DNA from: Roseivivax halotolerans
GTDB taxonomy: Bacteria > Pseudomonadota > Alphaproteobacteria > Rhodobacterales > Rhodobacteraceae
Assembly (NCBI RefSeq): GCF_900115815.1
Contig: NZ_FOXV01000007.1
Location: forward strand, 163,249-227,248
DNA length: 64,000 nucleotides
Direction: 5' to 3'
The notes below the pieces were generated by a model, which was not told where the DNA came from, made no database searches, and saw only the letters and a program-made list of their open reading frames with translations. Of the stretch, positions 33,968 through 42,687 are shown piece by piece (positions within the stretch are counted from its first letter, which is position 1; the number at the start of each line of letters is the position of its first letter). The translations under genes were made by a program, and so were the position numbers.

Positions 33968-34702
33968 ATGACAATGACACGCATGATTTCCGCGACCGCA
34001 CTCGCAGCGGTGCTGGGCGCAGGCGGCTTCTGGGCGATCGAGCGACTCGGTGCGCCGGACACGGCCGAGTTCGAACTGCCTGGCGCAGCGCAGGCGCAGG
34101 ACAATGCAGATGCCGGCGAGAGCGCGGATGCCGAAGGCACGGAGACCGAAGCCGCTCAGGCCGATGGCGGCGTTCAGGAGATGACCCTCGGAGCCGAGGA
34201 TGCGGCGGTCGAGGTGATCGAATACGCGTCCTACACCTGCCCGCATTGCGCGACCTTCCACCAGAACGTCTTCGACCGCATCAAGGAGAATTACGTCGAT
34301 ACGGGCGATGTGAAATTCACCTATCGCGAGGTCTATTTCGACAAGTACGGCATGTGGGCGTCGCTCGTGGCACGGTGTGGCGGCAACCAAGAGCGTTTCT
34401 TCGGCATCACGGACATGATCTACGAGCAGCAATCCGAATGGGTTCGCGCAGGCTCCGATGCGGCGGTCGCGGATGAGCTGCGCCGGATTGGCCGGGTCGC
34501 GGGCCTGGACGGGGACCAGCTGGAAAGCTGCCTGACCGATGGCGACAAGCTGCGGACCCTCGTGGAATGGTACCGCACGAACGCGACCGAGGACGGGATC
34601 CAGTCGACGCCGTCCTTCGTGATCGACGGCGAGCTTCATTCGAACATGAACTATGACGACTTCGCCGCGCTTCTCGATGAGAAGATCGCCGAAGCGGAAT
34701 GA
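33968..34702 (+). CDS. DsbA-family periplasmic thiol-disulfide oxidoreductase
   Basis: The product is about 244 aa. A membrane-anchor or signal helix (MISATALAAVLGAGGFWAI) is followed by an acidic low-complexity linker (about 30-70) and a thioredoxin-fold domain with active site YTCPHCATFH and cis-Pro region STPSFVIDGEL. It should oxidise or shuffle disulfides in the periplasm. Adjacent GTG, ATG and ATG starts are possible (33965, 33968, 33974). Its TGA overlaps the next gene's ATG. Confidence 0.9.
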   Translation: MTMTRMISATALAAVLGAGGFWAIERLGAPDTAEFELPGAAQAQDNADAGESADAEGTETEAAQADGGVQEMTLGAEDAAVEVIEYASYTCPHCATFHQNVFDRIKENYVDTGDVKFTYREVYFDKYGMWASLVARCGGNQERFFGITDMIYEQQSEWVRAGSDAAVADELRRIGRVAGLDGDQLESCLTDGDKLRTLVEWYRTNATEDGIQSTPSFVIDGELHSNMNYDDFAALLDEKIAEAE

Positions 34703-35826
34703 GCGTATCGGCACCGCGCGGGCCGCTCGAGGGCCTGAAGGTCGTCGAACTGGCGCGCATCCTGGCCGGCCCCTGGGCCGGTCAGACACTTGCCGATCTC
34801 GGCGCGGAGGTCATCAAGGTCGAGGCCGCCGCGGGCGATGATACGCGCCAGTGGGGGCCGCCCTTCATCGATCGCGACGACGAGCGGTCGGCGGCCTATT
34901 TCCATTCCTGCAATCGCGGCAAACGCTCGGTCGTGATCGACCTGCGCGACCCGTCGGGGCAGGCGGCGTTGCGCGATCTCGTGGCCGATGCGGATATCCT
35001 GATCGAGAACTTCAAGGTCGGCGGGCTCGCGAAATATGGCGCGGATTACGAGAGCCTCTCGGCGCTCAATCCGCGGCTCATCTATTGTTCGATCACCGGC
35101 TTCGGACAGGATGGGCCTTACGCGCACCGTGCAGGCTACGATTACATCATTCAGGGCATGTCGGGTCTGATGTCGATCACCGGCGATCCGGACGGGCAGC
35201 CGCAGCGCGCGGGAGTGGCGGTCACCGACCTTTTCACCGGGCTTTATTCGGTCATCGGAATCCTCTCGGCGGTGGAGCAGCGCCACCGCACTGGGCGGGG
35301 CCAGCATCTAGACATGGCGCTTCTCGATTGCGCGGTGGCGGCAACGGCGAACCAGGCGCTGAACTATCTCGCCACGGGCACCCCGCCGGGCCGGACGGGC
35401 AACTACCACCCGAACCTGACGCCCTATCAGGTCTTCGACGTCTCTGACGGGCATATCATCATCGCGACGGGGAACGACGCGCAGTACCGAAGGCTCTGCG
35501 GGCTTCTGGGCGTTGCGGAGTTGGCGGAAGATCCTAGCTTCCTCACCAATGCCGACCGCATCGCCAATCGCGAGGAACTGACGCGGCGGCTGACCGAGGC
35601 GAGCCTGCGCTTCACCAAGGCGGAGCTTCTTGCCGCCTGCGAGGCGGAAGGCGTGCCCGCCGGGCCGATCAACGATATTGCCGAGGTGATGGCCGATCCG
35701 CAGATCGTCGCGCGGGGGATGCAGATCGCGCCCGAAGGCCTGCCGGGCGTGCGCGCGCCTTTCCGGTTCTCGGATGCGGAGCTGGTGTTGGATCGCGCGG
35801 CGCCGAAGCTCGGACAGGAGAGCTGA
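34699..35826 (+). CDS. CaiB/BaiF-family (class III) CoA-transferase
   Basis: The product is 375 aa. LEGLKVVELARILAGPWAGQTLADLGAEVIKVE at the start and GRGQHLDMALLDCAVA, whose Asp is the acyl-anhydride residue, are family hallmarks. These proteins move CoA between organic acids such as formyl/oxalyl or carnitine derivatives. The substrate cannot be told and no pathway genes are adjacent. It overlaps the DsbA-like gene by ATGA. Confidence 0.92.
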   Translation: MSVSAPRGPLEGLKVVELARILAGPWAGQTLADLGAEVIKVEAAAGDDTRQWGPPFIDRDDERSAAYFHSCNRGKRSVVIDLRDPSGQAALRDLVADADILIENFKVGGLAKYGADYESLSALNPRLIYCSITGFGQDGPYAHRAGYDYIIQGMSGLMSITGDPDGQPQRAGVAVTDLFTGLYSVIGILSAVEQRHRTGRGQHLDMALLDCAVAATANQALNYLATGTPPGRTGNYHPNLTPYQVFDVSDGHIIIATGNDAQYRRLCGLLGVAELAEDPSFLTNADRIANREELTRRLTEASLRFTKAELLAACEAEGVPAGPINDIAEVMADPQIVARGMQIAPEGLPGVRAPFRFSDAELVLDRAAPKLGQES

Positions 35827-35837
35827 TCGGCGGGGCC

Positions 35838-37496
35838 TCACCCCGCCGTGCCGTGGCAGAACCAGCCTGAGGACAGCGCGCCGCCATGCGCGTAGAAGAG
35901 CCAGAGCCGCTCGCCCCGGTCCGTCTCTACCCACCAGTAATCGCGCTGGCCCGAACGCCAGTCGGGCTCGTCGAGCCACCATTCGGGCGCGATCCGTTCG
36001 GGGCCCGTTGCCGCGCGGGCGGACATGTCGCGTCCGCGCCAGCGAAAGGTTCGTGGCGGATCGGGCGCATCCGGGGCGTGCACCGGCTCGGGCCGCCAGA
36101 GCCGGAGGGGGCGCCCGCGCGCCACGTCGGGCCAGGGCATGGCGGCTTCTGACCAGGCGGCCGCGAGGGTCAGCGCGCCTTTCTCGGGAATGTGGCTCGA
36201 GGCGGGATGCCTGCGCGTGATCGCCTCGAGACCGAGCCGCGCGCCGAGGCGTCCGATCAGATCTTCGAGCGCGGTATCGGCCCGCATCCGCTCGCTCACC
36301 GCGCGGCCCGCCTCGAGATGCCCGGCAGGCTGGGCGGCGTGGACGGGTTCGTGACCGACCACGTCGAGGCGCAGCATGTCGATGCCGAAGCCCGCGTCGA
36401 TCTCGGCCACCTTCATCGCCAGAAGCGGGCGCAGCCGGTCGGGATCTCGCGTCGCCCGTGCCAGGCTGACGAGCGCCCATTCCATGCTCTGATCCGTGCG
36501 GTAGGCCTCGAGCCGCACCCGCCGTGCGCCGCGCCCTCGCCGCCTGAGCTTGTCGCAGAGCGGCGGCAGCATCCGGTCGAGCCCGGCCATCAGATCCGCC
36601 TCGAGCCCGATCGGGTCGGGCAGGGTGAGCCGGATCGAGAAATGCTCGGGCGGCGCGGCAGGAGCGACGGGCTCCGGCGCCGCTCCCATCGCCTGGTCGA
36701 GACGCGCAACGAGCCCGGTGCCGAAACGCCGGGCCAGAGCGGCGCGGGGCTGGCCCGCGAGATCCTCGATTCGCCGCAGCCCCAGGCGCGAGAGCGCCTC
36801 GACGGTCTCGGCATCGAGCCGGAGCGCCGCGACGGGCAAGGGCGCGAGCGCGCCATAGGTCTTGCCGGGCGCGGCAATGCGGGTGACGTCCGGTCCCGGT
36901 GGTGCCAAGAGCGCGGGTGCAGCGCCGCCCCGTTCCCAATGCCGCCGCTTGCCCGCGCGTGAGCGGGTGGCGCGCGCTTCCTGGTCGACCGCATCGCCGC
37001 TCCGGTGCGATCCGGCCCGCGCACCGCCATGCCGGGCCAGCGCCCAAGCCGCGCCAAGCGTATCGGCGATCCCCGCGCGCACGCTCAGCCCCAGATCGGC
37101 GCAATCCTGTTCGACCTGCGCCAGAAGCCCCACCTCGCCGCCGAAAAGATGCGCGCAGCCGGTCAGGTCGATGACCAGCGCATCCGGCGCTTCCCGCGCG
37201 ACCCAGGGCGAGAACTTGCCCGCCCAGCGGTGCAGACTGCCGAGAAACGCCGCTTCCCGGTGCGGGTTCGCAATGCGCGTCAGAAGGTCTGCGCAGGCGG
37301 CATGGGCATCCCGCAAGGGCTGACCGGGATATAGCCCCGCGCGCGAGGCCGCCACCGACAGCGCCGCGAGGCTCTGGGCATTGCCGGTTTCGGTAACGGT
37401 GGCAAAGGGCACCTCGGCCAAAGCCGGGTCACGCCGGATCAGCCGTTCGGCGCCCAGCCGGGGAAACCAGAGGGAAAGAATGCGTCGGTTGGGCAT
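35838..37496 (-). CDS. imuB: ImuB, inactive Y-family polymerase homologue of the mutasome
   Basis: The product is 552 aa. RILSLWFPRLGAERLIRR opens the polymerase-like part. LVIDLTGCAHLFGGEVGLL replaces the catalytic acidic patch, as in ImuB proteins, which are considered non-catalytic scaffolds. The C-terminal part ends RPLRLWRPEPVHAPD and a tail with DRGERLWLFYAHG. ImuB normally works with ImuA and DnaE2 in SOS mutagenesis and binds the beta clamp. Here neither partner is adjacent. The start is MPNRRILSLW, 15 bases from a LexA-type box. Confidence 0.9.
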   Translation of the reverse strand: MPNRRILSLWFPRLGAERLIRRDPALAEVPFATVTETGNAQSLAALSVAASRAGLYPGQPLRDAHAACADLLTRIANPHREAAFLGSLHRWAGKFSPWVAREAPDALVIDLTGCAHLFGGEVGLLAQVEQDCADLGLSVRAGIADTLGAAWALARHGGARAGSHRSGDAVDQEARATRSRAGKRRHWERGGAAPALLAPPGPDVTRIAAPGKTYGALAPLPVAALRLDAETVEALSRLGLRRIEDLAGQPRAALARRFGTGLVARLDQAMGAAPEPVAPAAPPEHFSIRLTLPDPIGLEADLMAGLDRMLPPLCDKLRRRGRGARRVRLEAYRTDQSMEWALVSLARATRDPDRLRPLLAMKVAEIDAGFGIDMLRLDVVGHEPVHAAQPAGHLEAGRAVSERMRADTALEDLIGRLGARLGLEAITRRHPASSHIPEKGALTLAAAWSEAAMPWPDVARGRPLRLWRPEPVHAPDAPDPPRTFRWRGRDMSARAATGPERIAPEWWLDEPDWRSGQRDYWWVETDRGERLWLFYAHGGALSSGWFCHGTAG

Positions 37497-37510
37497 CGGG
37501 CAGCATGAAT

Positions 37511-37525
37511 GTTCCTGATATGTTC
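37511..37525 (+). promoter_or_regulatory. LexA (SOS) box upstream of imuB
   Basis: GTTC, seven bases (CTGATAT), GTTC: this is exactly the alphaproteobacterial LexA site GTTC-N7-GTTC. It ends right before the imuB ribosome-binding region, so LexA would block transcription initiation or the very start of the message. Confidence 0.85.
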
Positions 37526-37578
37526 CATCTAGCCCGAGTCGCCTCCGGGGTCGAGTCCGGAGCTGCCGCGCCAACCTC

Positions 37579-37848
37579 TCAGCCGCAATAGACGCGGACG
37601 ATCTCTCCGGCCTCGTTCACCTCGATATTGAGCCGGTCGGCGCGGAAATCCATCGTGACCGCCATGCCCGGCCGGATGATCCGCGCATCGAGATCCGCAG
37701 GCAGCGCCGCGGCGGCGAGTGGCGTGCCGACGAGGCTCTGGTATCCAGATGCTCCGCACGCGTCGGGGCCGGGCTCGGCAGGAGGCGTTCCAGCGCTCGT
37801 GCAGGCCGACAAAAACAGCGCTCCGAGCGCGATGATCTTCTGTTGCAT
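37579..37848 (-). CDS. Peptidase inhibitor I78-family lipoprotein
   Basis: The product is 89 aa with a lipoprotein signal ending LSAC. The mature part has CGASGYQSLVGTPLAAA, PADLDARIIRPGMAVTMDF and RLNIEVNEAGEIVRVYCG, the pattern of inhibitor family I78. These small proteins inhibit serine proteases. Two cysteines may form a disulfide. Anchored in the envelope, it could protect the cell from external proteases. It lies upstream of imuB on the same strand but the LexA box intervenes. Confidence 0.88.
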   Translation of the reverse strand: MQQKIIALGALFLSACTSAGTPPAEPGPDACGASGYQSLVGTPLAAAALPADLDARIIRPGMAVTMDFRADRLNIEVNEAGEIVRVYCG

Positions 37849-37899
37849 AAAGCGACCCTTTCCTGAAAACAGGTCCAGACAAACATAGGGAGCCTGACC

Positions 37900-39030
<1,131 letters not shown>

Positions 39031-39033
39031 CCG

Positions 39034-39918
39034 GTGGCCAGCCCCGTCCGCGATACACACCAGATGATCCGGCAGATGGCGCCATCGCTGCTGCCGGACC
39101 GCTACGTCTTCGCCGGGCCGGAGGCCGCAGCGGCAGCGGATCGTGCGATTGCGACCGTCCGGGAGGCGGAGGGGCTGTCACTGATCCTGCCGGTGGAGGT
39201 AGCGGCGGAATTCGGCGCGCCGTCCGGTCCCATCATGCGGCAAATCACGCTGAACGTGACCTCGGCGCTTGACGGAATCGGGCTGACGGCGGTGGTCGCT
39301 GACGCGCTGACCCGCGAAGGGATTGCCTGCAACGTCATCGCCGGGCTCAACCATGATCATGTCTTCGTGCCGGAAGAAGATGCGGATCGTGCGCTCTCCG
39401 CTCTTGAGGCGCTCAGCCGCGATGCGGGCGAGCCGACCGCGATCCGCCCGGCGACGGAGGCGGACAACGCGGAGATCGCCGCGATCCTGATGCCGGTCTT
39501 TCGCGCGGGCGATACCTATACGGTCGATCCCGATATCCCCGAGGCCGACGCGCTTGCCTATTGGACCGGCGGCGAGCGACAGGTCTTCGTGGCCGAGCGC
39601 GATGGCAGGGTTCTCGGCACCTACTACCTCGTGCGAAACCAGAAGGGCGGGGGGAGCCACGTTGCCAATGCCGGTTTCGCAACTCATTCCGATGCGCGCG
39701 GCAAAGGCCTCGCACGGGCCATGCTCGCCCATGCCGAGGACGCGGCGCGGCAGACGGGTTTCCGCGCGATGCAGTTCAATTTCGTCGTGGCCTCCAACAC
39801 CCGCGCCGTGACAACGTGGGAACGCGCAGGCTACGTGACGGCAGGCCGGTTGCCGGAGGCTTTCCGGCATCCCGAACACGGCTACGTCGATGTTCTCGTG
39901 ATGATGAAACGCCTTTAG
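39034..39918 (+). CDS. ACT-like domain fused to GNAT acetyltransferase
   Basis: The product is 294 aa from a GTG three bases after frmA; an ATG at 39064 is an alternative. Residues about 10-135 resemble the ACT_7-type domain (MIRQMAPSLLPDRYVFAG, LNVTSALDGIGLTAVVADAL, GLNHDHVFVPEEDADRAL). Residues about 140-294 are a GNAT domain with ATHSDARGKGLARAMLAHAED and WERAGYVTAGRLPEAF. ACT domains often sense amino acids, so a ligand-controlled acetyltransferase is a reasonable inference. Confidence 0.82.
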   Translation: MASPVRDTHQMIRQMAPSLLPDRYVFAGPEAAAAADRAIATVREAEGLSLILPVEVAAEFGAPSGPIMRQITLNVTSALDGIGLTAVVADALTREGIACNVIAGLNHDHVFVPEEDADRALSALEALSRDAGEPTAIRPATEADNAEIAAILMPVFRAGDTYTVDPDIPEADALAYWTGGERQVFVAERDGRVLGTYYLVRNQKGGGSHVANAGFATHSDARGKGLARAMLAHAEDAARQTGFRAMQFNFVVASNTRAVTTWERAGYVTAGRLPEAFRHPEHGYVDVLVMMKRL

Positions 39919-39936
39919 GCGGAAAGGACGGATCCG

Positions 39937-40656
39937 ATGGCCGACGAGAAGGGCACCGCGCTGCTTGCTGTGCTGATCGACGCCGACAACACGTCACCGA
40001 AATACGCGCGCGCGCTCTTCGATGAGATCGCCACGCTCGGTGAAGCGGCTGTGCGCCGTCTCTATGGCGATTTCTCGAGCCATCAGATGTCCGGCTGGTC
40101 GAAGGTCGCGGCCGAGTTCGGTCTTGTGCCGCATCACCAGCCTGCGAACACGGTTGGCAAGAACGCCTCCGACATCGCGCTTGTGATCGACGCGATGGAC
40201 CTGATGCATTCGGCGCGCTTCGACGGGTTCGTTCTGGTCTCCTCGGACAGCGATTTCACCCGCCTCGCCTCGCGCTTGCGCGAACAGGGGCTCGAGGTGT
40301 TCGGAATGGGAATGCAAAAGACACCGGATGCCTTCCGCAAGGCCTGCAAGCGCTTCATCTTCCTGGAGAACATCGACGCGGCCGCCGAAGCCTCGAAATC
40401 GGGGCAGCGCGACACGAAGGCCACCGGCAGCCTCGAAGAGGCGCGAAATCTCATCTTCAACGCGATGGATGCGATCGAGCAGGATGACGAATGGTACACG
40501 CTTGGCCAGCTCGGCCAGTATCTGACCGCCGCCAATCCCGATTTCGACACGCGGACCTATGGCAAGCGCAAGCTGTCGGATCTCATCAGGGATCTGAAGG
40601 TCTTCGAGACCAAGCGCTCGCAGGGCAACCAGATGCTGGTGCGGCGGCTCGACTGA
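39937..40656 (+). CDS. NYN-domain (LabA/DUF88) protein with C-terminal OST-HTH/LOTUS-like domain
   Basis: The product is 239 aa. The NYN nuclease-like domain has conserved acidic residues in AVLIDADNTSPKYA, NASDIALVIDAMDLMHS and FVLVSSDSDFTRLASRLREQG. The C-terminal 75 residues (EARNLIFNAMDAIEQDDEWYTLGQLGQYL, RTYGKRKLSDLIRDLKVFE) look like a LOTUS/OST-HTH RNA-binding unit. Such proteins are predicted RNases. It follows the ACT-GNAT gene by 18 bp. Confidence 0.9.
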   Translation: MADEKGTALLAVLIDADNTSPKYARALFDEIATLGEAAVRRLYGDFSSHQMSGWSKVAAEFGLVPHHQPANTVGKNASDIALVIDAMDLMHSARFDGFVLVSSDSDFTRLASRLREQGLEVFGMGMQKTPDAFRKACKRFIFLENIDAAAEASKSGQRDTKATGSLEEARNLIFNAMDAIEQDDEWYTLGQLGQYLTAANPDFDTRTYGKRKLSDLIRDLKVFETKRSQGNQMLVRRLD

Positions 40657-40659
40657 CGG

Positions 40660-41286
40660 TCAGGCCGTGCCGTAGCGCGCAAGGAACACCTTGACCGCGT
40701 CGCGGACATTCTCGTCCTTCTCGTCGTCCGAGACCGTGCCACGTATGTTGAAAAGCCGCGCCATGTAGAGCCCGGCCTTGCAGAGCTCCCCGAACTGGTG
40801 CGCGGCGTGTTCGCGTCGATCCTGCGGGATGTCGAGATCGCCGCGCGCGATGGCGAGGTCGAAGAGGCTCAGCATGGCATCGACGAAGTAAACCGGGCCG
40901 AAGCGCCAGAACTCCTCGGCGAGGGCCGGAAAGCGCTCCGCTTCCGCAAGGCACATACGACAATTCTGGATGGCAAGCGGCGAGAAGATGATGTCGAGGA
41001 AGGTCCGCCCCGCATCGTAGAACAGCTCCGCTGTCGGCTTGTCGCGATCGAGATGTGTGATCGCCTCTTCGGCCTGATGGCGGCACTGCAGGCGCGCGAC
41101 CTCCATGAAGAGAAGCCGCTTGTCGGAGAAATACGAATAGAGCGTCGCTTTGGACACGCCGGCGGCGCGAGCGATGTCATCGACGCTCGCACCGTCGTAG
41201 CCGTCGCGCAGAAACACATCGCGGGCCCCTTCGATCACCTGATCGTATTTCCGGCCCTTGCGGATCTTGTCGACTGAAGCGTCCAT
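40660..41286 (-). CDS. TetR-family transcriptional regulator
   Basis: The product is 208 aa. The HTH is ASVDDIARAAGVSKATLYSYFSDKRLLF at about 33-60, and the rest is a TetR ligand domain with LCKAGLYMARLFNIRG near the end. A 16-bp site 28 bp upstream recurs twice more between this gene and mbfA, which suggests self-repression and control of its upstream small gene. Ligand unknown. Confidence 0.93.
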   Translation of the reverse strand: MDASVDKIRKGRKYDQVIEGARDVFLRDGYDGASVDDIARAAGVSKATLYSYFSDKRLLFMEVARLQCRHQAEEAITHLDRDKPTAELFYDAGRTFLDIIFSPLAIQNCRMCLAEAERFPALAEEFWRFGPVYFVDAMLSLFDLAIARGDLDIPQDRREHAAHQFGELCKAGLYMARLFNIRGTVSDDEKDENVRDAVKVFLARYGTA

Positions 41287-41313
41287 GAATTCTCCTTGCT
41301 CGAAGGAGAAGTA

Positions 41314-41329
41314 TAAACCGCTTGGTTCA
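41314..41329. promoter_or_regulatory. Predicted TetR operator, copy 1
   Basis: TAAACCGCTTGGTTCA is an almost perfect palindrome (TAAACC / GGTTCA) and matches TAAAC-N5-GGTTCA, the pattern also found at 41552 and 41585. It sits 28 bp before the TetR start, in promoter position. Confidence 0.7.
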
Positions 41330-41362
41330 GTTTCAACAATCTCCGCCGCGACGTCGCAAAGC

Positions 41363-41518
41363 CTACCGTGTCTCCGCCGCGCCGTCCTGGGCAGGCTGCG
41401 GCTCTGTCGGAGCGCTGTCCGGGAACCACAGGTAAGGCAATTGCGGCGCGGTAATACCGGCGGATGCGCCCGTGGCGATACTGACGGTGACGATGAGGGG
41501 GAGTAGTAGAGTTCGCAT
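41363..41518 (-). CDS. Small exported protein behind a TetR-type operator
   Basis: The product is 51 aa: signal peptide MRTLLLPLIVTVSIATGASA, then a mature tail of about 31 residues, ITAPQLPYLWFPDSAPTEPQ and a hydrophilic end. GGAG lies seven bases before the ATG. I recognise no family. Two operator copies lie 34-82 bp upstream, and the TetR gene follows on the same strand 76 bp downstream with its own operator in between. A secreted or periplasmic peptide is the plain reading. Confidence 0.6.
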   Translation of the reverse strand: MRTLLLPLIVTVSIATGASAGITAPQLPYLWFPDSAPTEPQPAQDGAAETR

Positions 41519-41551
41519 GGATATCTCCATCGTTGAAAGACAAAAGTAAAC

Positions 41552-41567
41552 TAAACAGTATGGTTCA
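41552..41567. promoter_or_regulatory. Predicted TetR operator, copy 2
   Basis: TAAACAGTATGGTTCA fits TAAAC-N5-GGTTCA. It lies 34 bp upstream of the small exported protein's start. Confidence 0.65.
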
Positions 41568-41584
41568 CTAATCAAGGTTAAATT

Positions 41585-41600
41585 TAAACTGTTCGGTTCA
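41585..41600. promoter_or_regulatory. Predicted TetR operator, copy 3
   Basis: TAAACTGTTCGGTTCA fits TAAAC-N5-GGTTCA. It is 33 bp (about three helix turns) from copy 2, so two dimers could bind the same face of the DNA. Confidence 0.65.
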
Positions 41601-41633
41601 TTTATTGGGCTTGCGCCATAAGGCTGAGCGTCT

Positions 41634-41654
41634 AAATTAGAATTATTCTAATTT
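41634..41654. promoter_or_regulatory. Irr box (iron control element) upstream of mbfA
   Basis: A perfect 21-bp palindrome: AAATTAGAAT, a central T, and the exact reverse complement. Its core TTAGAA-N3-TTCTAA matches the Irr/ICE consensus of Rhizobiales and Rhodobacterales. It ends 11 bp before the mbfA ATG, where Irr would repress under low iron. Confidence 0.85.
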
Positions 41655-41665
41655 CTGGTGCTCTC

Positions 41666-42640
41666 ATGCGTTTTCTTCCCAGCCGACGGCGGTTCGATGA
41701 CCTGTCTGAACAAGAGATCCTCGCGCTCGCGATTTCCTCCGAGGAAGACGATGCACGGATATACAGGATGTATGCCGAGCATCTTCGAGAGGAGTATCCG
41801 GGGTCGGCCAAGGTTTTCGATGGCATGGCTGCCGAGGAAGATGGGCACCGCCAGCGGTTGATCGACATGCATACCGCGCGTTTCGGGACCGTCATTCCCC
41901 TGATCCGGCGAGAACACGTAGCGGGTTTCTACTCCCGCAACCCGGTTTGGCTGATCGAGAACCTCAGCCTCGACCGGATCCGCGAAGAGGCCCGCGCGAT
42001 GGAGCGGGACGCCGAGCGCTTTTACCACGAGGCTGCGCGGAGAACGCAGGATGCCGGCACGCGCAAGCTTCTTGGCGATCTTGCCGCTGCCGAGGCCGGG
42101 CATGAAAGCAAGGCCGGTGCGCTCGAGGCAGAGCATCTGCCGGACGATGTCCGCAGCGCCGAGGATGACGGCGCGAAACGGCAATTCCTGCTGACCTGGG
42201 TGCAGCCGGGCCTTGCGGGATTGATGGACGGTTCCGTCTCGACGCTTGCGCCGATCTTCGCCACGGCCTTCGCGACGCAGGACACCTGGACCACCTTCCT
42301 CGTCGGACTTGCCGCCAGCGTCGGCGCGGGCATCTCGATGGGCTTCACCGAGGCGGCCTCCGATGATGGAGAGCTTTCCGGCCGTGGCTCGCCGGTCAAG
42401 CGGGGCATCGCCTCTGGCGTGATGACGACCGTCGGCGGGCTCGGGCACGCGCTGCCCTATCTCATTCCGCATTTCTGGACCGCGACGATCACCGCCATCA
42501 TCGTCGTCTTCATCGAGCTCTGGGCCATTGCGTGGATCCAGAACCGCTTCATGCAGACGCCATTCCTGCGCGCGACCTTCCAGGTCGTCCTCGGTGGCGC
42601 GCTGGTCTTCGCTGCCGGGGCGCTGATCGGGTCCGGTTGA
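41666..42640 (+). CDS. mbfA: MbfA, ferritin-like/VIT1 iron exporter
   Basis: The product is 324 aa. The N-terminal half is a rubrerythrin-like four-helix domain with iron ligands in SSEEDDARIYRMYAEHL, MAAEEDGHRQRL, MERDAERFYHEAA and AAAEAGHESKAG. From about residue 175 there is a VIT1-type membrane domain (PGLAGLMDGSVSTLAPIFATAF, GAGISMGFTEAASDDG). Homologues in Agrobacterium and Bradyrhizobium export iron and protect from iron and peroxide stress. An Irr box lies just upstream. Confidence 0.93.
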   Translation: MRFLPSRRRFDDLSEQEILALAISSEEDDARIYRMYAEHLREEYPGSAKVFDGMAAEEDGHRQRLIDMHTARFGTVIPLIRREHVAGFYSRNPVWLIENLSLDRIREEARAMERDAERFYHEAARRTQDAGTRKLLGDLAAAEAGHESKAGALEAEHLPDDVRSAEDDGAKRQFLLTWVQPGLAGLMDGSVSTLAPIFATAFATQDTWTTFLVGLAASVGAGISMGFTEAASDDGELSGRGSPVKRGIASGVMTTVGGLGHALPYLIPHFWTATITAIIVVFIELWAIAWIQNRFMQTPFLRATFQVVLGGALVFAAGALIGSG

Positions 42641-42687
42641 CGGAGCGGGGAAAAGCGGCTCTCGTCCGGGCTGAGAGGAGAGAGCCG

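Noticed and set aside
35308..37104. 598-codon minus-strand frame overlapping imuB in another frame
   Set aside because: Extremely Arg/Ala-rich; it is the shifted frame of imuB and the antisense of the CoA-transferase.
41571..41600. CtrA-type TTAA-N7-TTAA site
   Set aside because: The spacing between TTAA elements is wrong, and the sequence is better explained by the TetR operator.
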